The translations under genes and the position numbers were made by a program. A DNA stretch of 64,000 nt from TMED27 sp964350695 (GTDB lineage Bacteria > Pseudomonadota > Alphaproteobacteria > Micavibrionales > Micavibrionaceae). The stretch lies in contig CAYGKM010000001.1 in NCBI GenBank assembly GCA_964350695.1, positions 295,607 to 359,606 of the forward strand, written 5' to 3'. The notes under the pieces were generated by a model that had not been told where the DNA came from, searched no databases, and saw nothing but the letters and a program-made list of their open reading frames with translations. Positions 17,098-25,622 of this stretch are shown here, piece after piece; within the stretch, counting starts at the first letter, position 1, and each line of letters opens with the position of its first letter.

Positions 17098-17769
17098 ATG
17101 GCTAATCAATTTCTCGGTTTATCACTTTTTATCATGCTGTTGTCGTTCTTCATCGTCCTCAACAGTGTCTCGGATTTTGAAATCAAAAAATCAAATCCCG
17201 TGCTAAACAGCCTGTCGCTGGCTTTCTCCCTCGACACCCCCAAACAGGCACCCAGCGAGAAAGCCGCCGCCAAAACCGAAGAAATGCGCAAAGGCAGCTC
17301 ACTGGATAAAATGCAAGGGCTGTTCGAGGCCAAAATCACGGGCGTAGAGGCGTCACAAAACCGCCTTGGGACCGTGATGCATATGCGCCTTCCTTACGCG
17401 GAGTTTGAGCGTGAAATCACATCAAGCGTCTTGAAAAATTCCGGCCAAGACCCGCTTGCCCGTCAGGGGTTCTTGCCTATGCTTGTGTCATTACTCGAAA
17501 CCAAAGACAGCGATGAAGCCTATAAAATGAACATGGTGGTCAATCTGCCGATCTCCCCCGCCCAAGCCTTGAGCGAGCAAAACCCTGAAGTCTTTAAAAC
17601 CACAAAAAGCCTCGCCGCCATCGCGCTGCGCCTCGAAAAAGCAGGCCTCCCGAAAAAACTCATAACCACAGGTTTAAAACAAGGCGATGAAGGCATGATT
17701 GATATCTTCTTCCGCCGCTATGAACCCTTCAACCCCTTTGTGGGCGTGAACACGGAAGGGGCACTGTAA
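17098..17769 (+). CDS. MotB-like stator protein without the proton-binding Asp
   Basis: A 223-residue protein with one N-terminal membrane helix (residues 4-24, FLGLSLFIMLLSFFIVLN) that resembles the MotB helix, followed by NSVSDFEIKKS. The aspartate that MotB needs inside the helix for ion flow is absent; Gly or Leu occupies that part. The C-terminal half lacks a recognisable OmpA-like peptidoglycan-binding core. It overlaps the true motB start (ATG within TAATG at 17769) and is preceded by AAGGA. A non-conducting partner subunit or stator regulator is an inference. It has structured element A as its leader. Confidence 0.65.
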   Translation: MANQFLGLSLFIMLLSFFIVLNSVSDFEIKKSNPVLNSLSLAFSLDTPKQAPSEKAAAKTEEMRKGSSLDKMQGLFEAKITGVEASQNRLGTVMHMRLPYAEFEREITSSVLKNSGQDPLARQGFLPMLVSLLETKDSDEAYKMNMVVNLPISPAQALSEQNPEVFKTTKSLAAIALRLEKAGLPKKLITTGLKQGDEGMIDIFFRRYEPFNPFVGVNTEGAL

Positions 17770-18584
17770 TGGCTAAAAAGGACAAAGATAAAAAAGAAGA
17801 AATTCCCGAAGAAGAGGCCCCTCAAGAATTTGTGCGCTTGCCCGCCCCCCCGACCATAGAGGCCGAAGAGCCGCACAGCCTGCCATGGCTCATCACCTTC
17901 ACCGATGTTATGGCTTTGATGCTCACCTTCTTTGTCCTTCTATATTCCATGAGCGTCCCCAGTCAGGACGATTGGGAAGAAATGAGCAGCGCGCTCAACC
18001 GCCAATTCAAAAAAGATTTCAGCGCCGAGTGGTATGAAGGCCCGCAAGACAGCGTCAGCATAGATAAGCTCGACTTCACAGAAGCGCAAAACCTCGGATA
18101 TCTCAGCTCGGTCATTTCGAAACTTGTTGATGAGGATGAAAACCTTAAAAACGTCGTGCTGATCCCGCAAAAAGACCATCTCGTCGTGTCTTTACCTCAA
18201 GAAATCCTGTTTGAATCCGGCGAGGCAACCGTCGCCCCGAAGGGAAAACAGGCGCTTTTCACCCTTGGCGGCATTCTCTCCCGCATTCGTAACCGCATTG
18301 AAGTGGTTGGCCACGCAGACCCCCGCCCCGTCCCCGCAGGAAAAGGCTTTGGTTCAAACTGGGAACTGTCTCTGGCCCGCGCCACGAATGTGTCCCTGAT
18401 CTTGAAAAACGTCGGCTATTCCCGCCCCGTCACGGTAAGGGGGCTATCCAGCGCACGTTTTGATGAACTCCCCGATACCATTTCTCAGGAAAAGCGCCTC
18501 GATTACGCCCGCCGCGTCGATATCCTCATCATGAAGGATGATGGCTCTGAGCGTGAAATGTCGGGATTCGATATCCTGTATTAA
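17769..18584 (+). CDS. motB: flagellar motor stator protein MotB (OmpA domain)
   Basis: A 271-residue stator B subunit. A charged N-terminus (1-40) leads to a membrane helix with ITFTDVMALMLTFFVLLYSM (about 45-65), whose Asp is in the position of the proton-binding residue of MotB. The periplasmic OmpA-like domain (about 140-260) has LFESGEATVAPKGKQAL, VVGHADPRPV, NWELSLARATNV and RRVDILI, which bind peptidoglycan. A matching MotA is not in the window. It is translationally coupled to the preceding MotB-like gene. Confidence 0.9.
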   Translation: MAKKDKDKKEEIPEEEAPQEFVRLPAPPTIEAEEPHSLPWLITFTDVMALMLTFFVLLYSMSVPSQDDWEEMSSALNRQFKKDFSAEWYEGPQDSVSIDKLDFTEAQNLGYLSSVISKLVDEDENLKNVVLIPQKDHLVVSLPQEILFESGEATVAPKGKQALFTLGGILSRIRNRIEVVGHADPRPVPAGKGFGSNWELSLARATNVSLILKNVGYSRPVTVRGLSSARFDELPDTISQEKRLDYARRVDILIMKDDGSEREMSGFDILY

Positions 18585-18669
18585 AGATTTTTTACACAAG
18601 CGGGATAAGCCCGGCCAAACACTGCGTCCTTGCTTGTTCTTGAACCCTACATATGGCAGTCTTGAAACT

Positions 18670-21612
18670 ATGGTGCGTGTCTATATATCAACAGCTTTGA
18701 TGATGCTCCTGCTTATGGCCAATGCGGCGCAAGCAGCGGAGATCAGCATCCGCACAGGATCACACGCCGATTATTCCCGCCTTGTCTTTGATTGGCCTGA
18801 AAAGGTCAAATACACCGCCGTAAAACAAGGCGAAAACAAACTTAAAATTGAGTTCGAAAAAGCAGCCACCCTCAACACGGCGCAGGCCGCAGGCAATCCT
18901 GTCGATAATATCTCCGGTATTGAGGTTTTAAGCGAAGCGCCTTTAAGCGTGCTTGTCTCCGTGCCCCCGACCAGCCGCGTTCGAGACTTCACCGCCGCTA
19001 ATAAAGTGATTATTGATGTCTATAACCCCACGACAAAAACCGCCGCCGCGCAAACCTTCACAGTAAAATCTCAAACTGCGCCTAAAGACAGCCCAAAAGC
19101 GGAAGAGCCCGCCGCACCGAAAGCCGCAGCAGACGAAAAGCCAGATGAAAAAGCGCCGGAAATCCCGTCTGAAACGGCTGCGTCCGAACCCCCACCGGAA
19201 GAAGAGCTGATCGAACTAAAGGGCAAAGAACCCGCAACGATGATCACGGTCTCTTCAACCAAAGCCTTCGGCCTCGCGGTGTTTGAAAACGCGGGCAAAT
19301 TATGGCTCGTCAATGATCAAAACGATATCCTTCTCACACCTCAAATCAGCGGCCCTGAGGCGAAAAAGCTCGGCAAACTCGAATCCACCGAAATCGGAAA
19401 CGCAAAAATTTATAACCTCTCCGTGCCTGATGGCCTGAAGGTTAAAGGCGCAGGCGGCGGCGTTCTCTGGCGGTTGCTCTTTTCTCCGGATCTTACTGCC
19501 GCTCTGCCGATCGAGCCTGTGCGCACTGACGTAAACGAAGACGAAGTGCGCAGCGGAAAGCTCATGTGGCCTCTCGAAGGCGCGCGCTCCGTGTTGGAAA
19601 CCATTGACCCCATCACAGGTGAAAAAATCCTGATCGTAACGGTTGAAGACGCAAAACAGCTCGCTGGCCCGCCGCGCCAATTCATTGATTTTGATGTTTT
19701 GAATTCCTTCGTCGGTCTCGCGATCGTGCCTAAAATCGACGATCTACAGGTTAAAGTCGTGCGCGGCGGCGTGGAAATCAGCAGCCCCAAAGGCCTTGCC
19801 ATCGCCTCGCAAAATCAGGTTAAAGCCGCCATCCGCGATATAGAATCCAGAGCCGAGACCCCCGAAGGCGCAAAAGAAAGCACCGACGCCCGCATCTATG
19901 ATTTCGACACGTGGCAGCTCGGCGGTATTGATGTCGTGCAAGAAAACCGCAACGTCATCCTCGCCGATCTCAACGATATGAGCGAAGGTACGAAGGTAGA
20001 AAACATCCTGACACTCGCCAAAATGTATCTCTCCAACGGTATGGGGCATGAAGCCATCGGCATGCTCAGATTCGCCGAAAACGAGCTTCCTGATTTGGTC
20101 AATACGCCTGAATTCCTCTCGCTGCGCGGCGCCGCAAGCGCGCTGGCAGGGCATAACGAAGACGCCTTTAAAGACCTCTCCGCCGCCAAACTAAAAGAAA
20201 TCCCGGAAGTGCAAATGTGGCGCTCATACGTCCTCGCGAATTTGGGTGACTGGCAGCAAGCCGTCAAAGTAAAACCCGATAATCTCAACGCGCTTTATGA
20301 TTACCCGCCCAAAATCCGCAATGACTTAACTCTGGGCTTGGCGGAGATCGTTCTGAGAAACGGCGAGGTTGATAAGGGTAAAACGCTTCTGGATCTGGTC
20401 GAAAAGGACATGAAAAACCTCGCGCCGGAGCTGCAGGCGTCTTTGCAATATCTCAAAGGCGAGGCCGCCCGCCAGGAAAACGAAACCAAAGAAACCCGTA
20501 AATTCTGGGAACCGCTAACCACAGGCAAAGATGATCGCTTCCGCGTCAAAGCGGGCCTTGCGCTCACCCGTTTGCAAATGGATGAAGGCGAAATCACCCG
20601 TGGCAACGCCATTGATAACCTTGAGCGCCTGCGCTATGCATGGCGCGGCGACGAGTTGGAGGCGCAGGTGAATTTCTGGCTCGGCAAAACCTACTTTGAC
20701 AGCGGCCAGTTCATCAAGGGTTTGAAAATCATGCGCGAAGCCTCAAGCTTCGTCCCCAACACCAACCTCTCGCAGCGCATCGCCGAAAATATGGGCGCGG
20801 AATTCACAAATTTATATCTGAATAAAGAAAAACTCTCCGAAACCCTGCCCACCGACGCCGTCGCGCTCTACGATCAATTCACCGAACTTGTGCCTTTGGG
20901 CGAGGAGGGCACGCGCGTGATTAAGGCGCTGGCGGAACACCTCGTAAACGCCAATATGTTCGGCAGAGCAGGGGACTTGCTTGCCGGCCAACTCGCAAGG
21001 CTTGATGGCGAAGAAGCCGTATCCATCGCCGCGCGCCTTGCTGCCATTCGCTTGCTGGATAAAAAACCCGACCAAGCCGCCGAAGCGCTCAACGTCGCGC
21101 AATCGAAGCTTCAGGCCCTCCCCGCCGAAAAGCAAAACCCGTCAAAATATCTTGATCTCTCGCTTATGCGCGCCCGCAGCCTCTCGCTCCAAGGTCGCCC
21201 TGACCAAGCGCTTGTCCTTCTCGAAGACCTCGATAAAACCCGCGCCGCAAATCGCCTGCGCGCCGATATCGCGTGGCAAGCCTCGTATTGGGATGATGCC
21301 GCCGAAGCTCTGGGGGATGTAATCCTCGATCAGGAAATCTCGCTCACCCGTCCTTTGGACGCTGAAAATACTGCGCTCTTGCTGCAACGCGCCGTGGCTC
21401 TCAACCTCGCCAGTGACCGCGTGGCCCTCGCCAATATGCGCGAGAAATATTCAGACGCTATGGCCCAAACGCAAAAGGCGAAAATCTTCGAAGTCATCAC
21501 AAGGCCGCGCCAAAACGCCGCCCTCGCAGACCGCGAAACATTGCTCTCCGTCGCGCAAGAAGTCGACCTCTTCTCGGAGTTCCTCAATACATATAAAGAT
21601 GAAATAAATTAA
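18670..21612 (+). CDS. large exported AMIN/TPR-repeat protein of the flagellar locus
   Basis: About 980 residues from the ATG at 18670. That start is chosen because it gives a signal peptide (VRVYISTALMMLLLM, then ANAAQA); an open frame extends upstream without one, and no clear Shine-Dalgarno is seen. Residues 22-130 look like an AMIN-type beta domain (HADYSRLVFDWPEKVKY and NKVIIDVYNP). An Ala/Pro/Glu-rich linker follows (135-190). The C-terminal two-thirds is helical with TPR-like repeats (for example LTLAKMYLSNGMGHEAIGML, then AENELP). Proteins of this build sit beside motB in other alphaproteobacterial flagellar clusters. A periplasmic scaffold for motor parts is likely, but no specific function can be assigned. 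Confidence 0.75.
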   Translation: MVRVYISTALMMLLLMANAAQAAEISIRTGSHADYSRLVFDWPEKVKYTAVKQGENKLKIEFEKAATLNTAQAAGNPVDNISGIEVLSEAPLSVLVSVPPTSRVRDFTAANKVIIDVYNPTTKTAAAQTFTVKSQTAPKDSPKAEEPAAPKAAADEKPDEKAPEIPSETAASEPPPEEELIELKGKEPATMITVSSTKAFGLAVFENAGKLWLVNDQNDILLTPQISGPEAKKLGKLESTEIGNAKIYNLSVPDGLKVKGAGGGVLWRLLFSPDLTAALPIEPVRTDVNEDEVRSGKLMWPLEGARSVLETIDPITGEKILIVTVEDAKQLAGPPRQFIDFDVLNSFVGLAIVPKIDDLQVKVVRGGVEISSPKGLAIASQNQVKAAIRDIESRAETPEGAKESTDARIYDFDTWQLGGIDVVQENRNVILADLNDMSEGTKVENILTLAKMYLSNGMGHEAIGMLRFAENELPDLVNTPEFLSLRGAASALAGHNEDAFKDLSAAKLKEIPEVQMWRSYVLANLGDWQQAVKVKPDNLNALYDYPPKIRNDLTLGLAEIVLRNGEVDKGKTLLDLVEKDMKNLAPELQASLQYLKGEAARQENETKETRKFWEPLTTGKDDRFRVKAGLALTRLQMDEGEITRGNAIDNLERLRYAWRGDELEAQVNFWLGKTYFDSGQFIKGLKIMREASSFVPNTNLSQRIAENMGAEFTNLYLNKEKLSETLPTDAVALYDQFTELVPLGEEGTRVIKALAEHLVNANMFGRAGDLLAGQLARLDGEEAVSIAARLAAIRLLDKKPDQAAEALNVAQSKLQALPAEKQNPSKYLDLSLMRARSLSLQGRPDQALVLLEDLDKTRAANRLRADIAWQASYWDDAAEALGDVILDQEISLTRPLDAENTALLLQRAVALNLASDRVALANMREKYSDAMAQTQKAKIFEVITRPRQNAALADRETLLSVAQEVDLFSEFLNTYKDEIN

Positions 21613-21627
21613 AGCGGATTAAGGGCG

Positions 21628-22410
21628 CTACCCGCCGCTCGTGGAGGTGATCGCCGTTTGCACAAGGCTGCTGTCAAAGCTCTTCACCAGCGATCCCGTA
21701 ATCAAATACCACCCGTCAACCAGCACGAAGAAAATCACCTTAAACGGTAATGAGATCGTCACCGGCGGCAGCATCATCATCCCCATCGACATCAGGATAG
21801 AGGCCGTGACCAGATCAATAATCAGGAACGGCAAAAAGATCATAAAGCCAATCTCGAAGGCGCGGCGAAGTTCGGAAATCATAAAGGCAGGCACAATCAC
21901 CTGAAGCGGCAGCTCAAGCTTGTCTTCCGGCATCTCGCTGCGGTTCATCTCGACAAAAAGCTGCACATCTTGCTCACGCACATGCTGGATCATAAAGGTC
22001 TTAAACGGAATAATCCCGCGCTCGAACGCGGTAATCTCGTCAATATCCTCATTCATCAGCGGCGCAACCGCCGTGTCATACGTGGCCTGTATAGTCGGCG
22101 CCATAATGAAAAACGTCAGGAACATCGCCAGCGAAATCATCACGCTGTTTGGCGGTGTTTGCTGCAAACCAATGGCTGTGCGAAGGAAAGACAGAACAAC
22201 CACAATCCGCGTGAAGCTGGTCATCATAATCATGATCGACGGCGCAAGGGATAAAACCGTCAGCAGCGCAACCATCTGAATAACGCGGCCCGTTACTGTG
22301 CCGTCGCCGTCTTGCCCCAGATCAATACTGATATTTTGCGCCATCGCCTCTATAGGAAGCACCGCTCCGAAGAGCAAAATGGCCAATGCAAAAAAGAATC
22401 GTTGAGACAT
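21628..22410 (-). CDS. fliP: flagellar export gate protein FliP
   Basis: FliP forms the core export gate with FliQ and FliR. The ATG at 22410, four bases after the fliO stop, is preferred over longer in-frame extensions because it opens with a cleavable signal sequence (MSQRFFFALAILLFGAVLP, ending near AMAQ), usual for FliP. The 260-residue product has the conserved SFTRIVVVLSFLRTAIGLQQTPPN region, PAFMISELRRAFEIGF and about four membrane helices, ending with SLVKSFDSSLVQTA. Length is normal. Confidence 0.95.
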   Translation of the reverse strand: MSQRFFFALAILLFGAVLPIEAMAQNISIDLGQDGDGTVTGRVIQMVALLTVLSLAPSIMIMMTSFTRIVVVLSFLRTAIGLQQTPPNSVMISLAMFLTFFIMAPTIQATYDTAVAPLMNEDIDEITAFERGIIPFKTFMIQHVREQDVQLFVEMNRSEMPEDKLELPLQVIVPAFMISELRRAFEIGFMIFLPFLIIDLVTASILMSMGMMMLPPVTISLPFKVIFFVLVDGWYLITGSLVKSFDSSLVQTAITSTSGG

Positions 22411-22414
22411 GCTT

Positions 22415-22699
22415 TTAATTATCTTTAGGTGTGATGTTGGTTTCAATGACTGTTTCGTCATTAACCCCAAAAATGACCAGATGCTGCACATCGTCGCGTT
22501 GAATAATCGCCAGGCGTCTGCGCGCATCAATCGGCAAAACTTCCACCATCTTCAAGCGCTTATCACCTTGCGAACTTGGTGCAACGCCCGATAATCCAAG
22601 TTTTTTAAGCAAAAGCGCCAAACCGCCCATAAGCCCAAGCACAAAAACAAGCGCGGCAAAAAGCTTCAAAAGGCTGGGTAAATCAGAAAATTGGTCCAT
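22415..22699 (-). CDS. fliO: flagellar biosynthesis protein FliO
   Basis: A short 94-residue FliO, which helps assemble the FliP gate. One membrane helix spans about residues 10-30 (LFAALVFVLGLMGGLALLL). The cytoplasmic domain carries LKMVEVLPIDARRRLAIIQRD followed by HLVIFG, the FliO pattern. It lies three bases after fhlB and four bases before fliP. Confidence 0.88.
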   Translation of the reverse strand: MDQFSDLPSLLKLFAALVFVLGLMGGLALLLKKLGLSGVAPSSQGDKRLKMVEVLPIDARRRLAIIQRDDVQHLVIFGVNDETVIETNITPKDN

Positions 22700-22702
22700 A
22701 AA

Positions 22703-23080
22703 TCACTCTTTTTCGTTTTCTAAAGATACATTAAACGGGTCAGGCTTGCCGTTCGCCCGATAAACATAGGACAAAATTTCCGCCACCGCCATAAAGGCTT
22801 CACTTGGAATAGGAGAATCCAGCTCAACTTGCGCCAGCATCTCCGCTAACGCGCTGTCTTCCCTCACTTTTATACCGTTTTCAAAGGCAAGCTGCATGAT
22901 TTTCTCGGCAATAACGCCCCGTCCGGCGGCTGTAATCGTCGGCGCATCGCCCAATTCCTCCCCTTCGGTCAAGGCCACAGCTGTCTGACGCTTGTGCTTT
23001 TTCTTTATATTTGAAGGTTTTAACCGCTCATCACGGCTGATTTTACCCCCATCATCATACTGGTCGAACCCATCATCCAT
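22703..23080 (-). CDS. FlhB C-terminal-like protein (FhlB type)
   Basis: A 125-residue soluble protein equivalent to only the cytoplasmic substrate-specificity domain of FlhB. AENIM-like GVIAEKIMQLAFENGIKVRED, SALAEMLAQVELDSPIP and EAFMAVAEILSYVYR correspond to the region after the FlhB cleavage site. The self-cleaving NPTH motif is replaced (DAPTITAAG), so it cannot autocleave. Small FlhB-like proteins of this type can partly replace the cleaved FlhB C-terminal fragment in other bacteria. It is the first gene of fhlB-fliO-fliP and divergent from flgB. The full-length flhB is at 25623. Confidence 0.8.
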   Translation of the reverse strand: MDDGFDQYDDGGKISRDERLKPSNIKKKHKRQTAVALTEGEELGDAPTITAAGRGVIAEKIMQLAFENGIKVREDSALAEMLAQVELDSPIPSEAFMAVAEILSYVYRANGKPDPFNVSLENEKE

Positions 23081-23085
23081 AAAAC

Positions 23086-23101
23086 TGGCACGCCTTTCGC
23101 A
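23086..23101 (+). promoter_or_regulatory. sigma-54 promoter for the flgB operon
   Basis: TGGCACGCCTTTCGCA is one mismatch from the RpoN consensus, with GG at 23087-23088 and GC at 23099-23100 (N10). Predicted transcription starts near 23112, about 50 bases before the flgB ATG. The site lies directly against the fhlB start codon on the other strand. Confidence 0.8.
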
Positions 23102-23161
23102 TTGTTAATCCCGAGGCTCCGTAAAGTGAGCACAATGGTTAAAAAAGTAAGGTAACATACA

Positions 23162-23581
23162 ATGACGTTAGACAATATCGCACTTTTCAAAGGTATCGGC
23201 GCCAAAATGGACTATTTGAACGTCCGCCAGCGCGTAATCTCGCAAAACATCTCCAACTCCGACACGCCGGGTTATCGCCCGCGCGACATCGTGGATGCGG
23301 ATTTCTCAAGCGTATTGAAGAACGTCACAGGCACATCAGATGCGGTTAAAAACGTCCGCTTGGAAACAACGCAAAGCAATCACTTGCCCCCTCCGGGTCA
23401 AGTCGATGCCGGACGCAACAGAAAGCAAGAAGAAACCTATGAAGTCGCCCCCACAGGCAACGCCGTGGATATGGAAGAGCAGCTGATCAATTCAGGGCAA
23501 ACCATGATGGATTATAATTTAATGACAAACCTAATGCAGAAGAATATCGGAATGATCCGCACGTCTCTCGGCGGTCAATAA
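23162..23581 (+). CDS. flgB: flagellar proximal rod protein FlgB
   Basis: A 139-residue rod protein. The start has the family layout (IALFKGIGAKMDYLNVRQR, then SQNISNSDTPGYRPRD), followed by a short divergent middle and a C-terminal VDMEEQLINSGQTMMDYN segment and an IRTSLGGQ end. It forms the first ring of the rod above FliE. It is the first gene of flgB-flgC-fliE-fliQ-fliR, behind a sigma-54 promoter. Confidence 0.95.
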   Translation: MTLDNIALFKGIGAKMDYLNVRQRVISQNISNSDTPGYRPRDIVDADFSSVLKNVTGTSDAVKNVRLETTQSNHLPPPGQVDAGRNRKQEETYEVAPTGNAVDMEEQLINSGQTMMDYNLMTNLMQKNIGMIRTSLGGQ

Positions 23582-23604
23582 GGTAATAAGGAAGGATTGA
23601 AAAA

Positions 23605-24027
23605 ATGGGATCAGAACTTCTAAATGCAATGCAAATTTCCGCCATGGGTATGCGCGCGCAAGGCACACGTGTCCGCGTTATCACAGAAAACGTCGCCAAC
23701 GCCGCCACAACAGGCCAGACCCCCGGCGCAGACCCATATCGCCGCCAGACAATCAGCTTCAAAAATGAACTTGATCGCGACAAGGGCGTGAAACTCGTTA
23801 CAGTCGATGAAATCGGCGAAGACTACGAAACCCCGTTCCCTCTGAAATATATGCCCGACCATCCGGCGGCCAACGCAGAAGGCTACGTGAAAATGCCAAA
23901 CGCCAATTCGATGTTAGAGGCGATGGATATCCGCGAGGCCCAAAGATCATACGAAGCTAATCTCGGGATGATCGAACAATCCAGAACAATGATGCTCAGA
24001 ACAATAGACCTGCTGCGCAATCAATAG
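23605..24027 (+). CDS. flgC: flagellar proximal rod protein FlgC
   Basis: A 140-residue rod protein of usual length, starting with LLNAMQISAMGMRAQGTRVR and then ENVANAATTG. It has YRRQTISF in the middle and ends with the MLEAMDIREAQRSYEANLG coiled segment and TIDLLRN. It is 23 bases after flgB with an AAGGA ribosome-binding site. Confidence 0.96.
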   Translation: MGSELLNAMQISAMGMRAQGTRVRVITENVANAATTGQTPGADPYRRQTISFKNELDRDKGVKLVTVDEIGEDYETPFPLKYMPDHPAANAEGYVKMPNANSMLEAMDIREAQRSYEANLGMIEQSRTMMLRTIDLLRNQ

Positions 24028-24065
24028 AAACATGTTAGAATGGAATTTGAAAAGGACTGCTTAAA

Positions 24066-24404
24066 ATGAACACTATAAACCCGAATTTCGCGCTCAACGC
24101 TTATAACAAGACCGCCGATATGATCACCAGAGCCTCTGAAAACGCAGACGGCGAAGGCAAATCAGGCAGCGTCGGTGATAGCGGCGGCGTAACCTTTTCC
24201 GATTTCCTGAAAGCCAAAGCGTCACAATCCGTGGATGCCTTGCGCGCTTCCGAAGAAATGTCCGCCAAAGCCGTAACCGGCGAGGCCGATATCGTCGATG
24301 TTGTGCAAGCCGTCGGCAACGCGGAACTCACCCTCCAAACCGTTGTCGCCGTGCGTGACCGCATGATTTCCGCTTATCAAGAGATTATGCGTATGCCGAT
24401 CTAA
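24066..24404 (+). CDS. fliE: flagellar hook-basal body complex protein FliE
   Basis: FliE links the MS ring and export gate to the rod. The 112-residue product has a variable N-terminus and the conserved C-terminal half, VDVVQAVGNAELTLQTVVAV and RDRMISAYQEIMRMPI. It follows flgC with an AAAGGA ribosome-binding site and precedes fliQ. Confidence 0.95.
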   Translation: MNTINPNFALNAYNKTADMITRASENADGEGKSGSVGDSGGVTFSDFLKAKASQSVDALRASEEMSAKAVTGEADIVDVVQAVGNAELTLQTVVAVRDRMISAYQEIMRMPI

Positions 24405-24446
24405 GGATCGCTTGGCAAGCCCGGGGCTTTTGCGCTACGTTAAATT

Positions 24447-24713
24447 ATGAATGATACAGAAGTCCTAGAAACCGCTCAACAAGCTCTGCTGATCTCGATC
24501 CAGCTTGGTGCGCCGATTCTGCTTGTTGGCTTGCTGGTGGGTGTTACGATTGCCCTTATTCAGGCACTAACGCAAATTCAGGAAATGACCCTCGTTTTCG
24601 TTCCTAAAATCTTCGCGATATTCCTCGCCTTCTTCATCTTTTTGCCACACATGATGAAAACCCTCGTCGTATTCATGGAAACCCTCGCTGATCGTATGAT
24701 CGGCCTCAGCTGA
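24447..24713 (+). CDS. fliQ: flagellar export gate protein FliQ
   Basis: An 88-residue, two-helix membrane protein with the FliQ signature: residues 15-40 are LISIQLGAPILLVGLLVGVT and IALIQALTQIQEMTLVFVPK follows. The second helix reads FAIFLAFFIFLPHMM. It is a lateral subunit of the FliP-FliQ-FliR export gate and stands between fliE and fliR. Confidence 0.96.
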   Translation: MNDTEVLETAQQALLISIQLGAPILLVGLLVGVTIALIQALTQIQEMTLVFVPKIFAIFLAFFIFLPHMMKTLVVFMETLADRMIGLS

Positions 24714-24729
24714 CCCTTAAGGAGCGCGC

Positions 24730-25509
24730 ATGGACACTGCTCTTGAGGCCTTTCTAACCACCGGCGTTTTCGCCTTTATCCTGACCTTCGTGCGCATCGG
24801 CACTGCCGTTATGATTATGCCGGGCGTCGGCGATTCGTTCGTCTCCAACCGCGTGCGTCTGCATTTTGCTGTGGCGCTGACCTTTGTGCTTTTCCCTATG
24901 CTTATGCCGCAAATGCCGGACCCCATGCCCTCGACCTTCGGGCTGTTCACCCTGATTATCATGGAATTTATCATCGGCATTTTCTTCGGCGCGATTGCCC
25001 GCATATTCATGAGTGCCCTTGATACCGCAGGGATGGTGATCTCCATTTCTTCCGGTTTGGGTAACGCCCAGCTTTTCAACCCCGGGCTTGCCGCCCAAGG
25101 CTCGCTTATCGGCGCATTTTTGTCTGTTACGGGCGTTGTACTGATTTTCGCCACCAACATTCATCATCTTTTATTTATGGGCATATTTGAAAGCTATGAT
25201 TTCTTCCCCATCGGCGCGCTGCCCGATATCGGTTCAATGGCCGAGCTGGTTGGGCGCGCTGTCTCGGTCAGCTTTTCTGTCGGGGTAAAATTTGCCGCCC
25301 CCTTCATTGTTCTGACGCTGATGGTGTATGTCGGTATGGGGGTCTTGGCGCGGCTTATGCCGCAGGTGCAGGTTTTCATGCTGGCGCTGCCGATGCAGAT
25401 TTTACTGGCGATCACCCTCACCATGATCGTCCTGTCCGCCGCGATGATGTATTGGCTCGGGCAGTTTGAACAAGGAATGATCTTCTTTTTGAAGACCGTC
25501 GGGGCATAA
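24730..25509 (+). CDS. fliR: flagellar export gate protein FliR
   Basis: A 259-residue membrane protein with about six helices, completing the export gate. It has FVRIGTAVMIMPGVGDSFVS near the N-terminus, IMEFIIGIFFGAIARI around residue 80, SSGLGNAQLFNPGLAAQ near 108 and GVLARLMPQVQVFMLALP near 200, all FliR landmarks. AAGGAG precedes the ATG. It ends 27 bases before a truncated copy of the flhB start. Confidence 0.96.
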   Translation: MDTALEAFLTTGVFAFILTFVRIGTAVMIMPGVGDSFVSNRVRLHFAVALTFVLFPMLMPQMPDPMPSTFGLFTLIIMEFIIGIFFGAIARIFMSALDTAGMVISISSGLGNAQLFNPGLAAQGSLIGAFLSVTGVVLIFATNIHHLLFMGIFESYDFFPIGALPDIGSMAELVGRAVSVSFSVGVKFAAPFIVLTLMVYVGMGVLARLMPQVQVFMLALPMQILLAITLTMIVLSAAMMYWLGQFEQGMIFFLKTVGA

Positions 25510-25536
25510 CGTCACATGGATATGGTATAATCAGAT

Positions 25537-25608
25537 ATGCCTGATGATAATACAGACGACTCCCAGAAAACCCGCGAAGCAAAACGCAGTTTTGTTCGCA
25601 TTATATAA
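25537..25608 (+). pseudogene. truncated duplicate of the flhB 5' end (23-residue open frame)
   Basis: Bases 25537-25572 repeat the first 36 bases of flhB (25623-25658) with a single C/T difference in codon 2. The copy then diverges and stops after 23 codons (MPDDNTDDSQKT then REAKRSFVRII). A TATAAT stands 5 bases before it at 25526-25531. The two copies are 86 bases apart. This is either debris from a local duplication or a short upstream open frame whose translation affects flhB. Confidence 0.6.
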
Positions 25609-25622
25609 AGGCGGCATAATTT

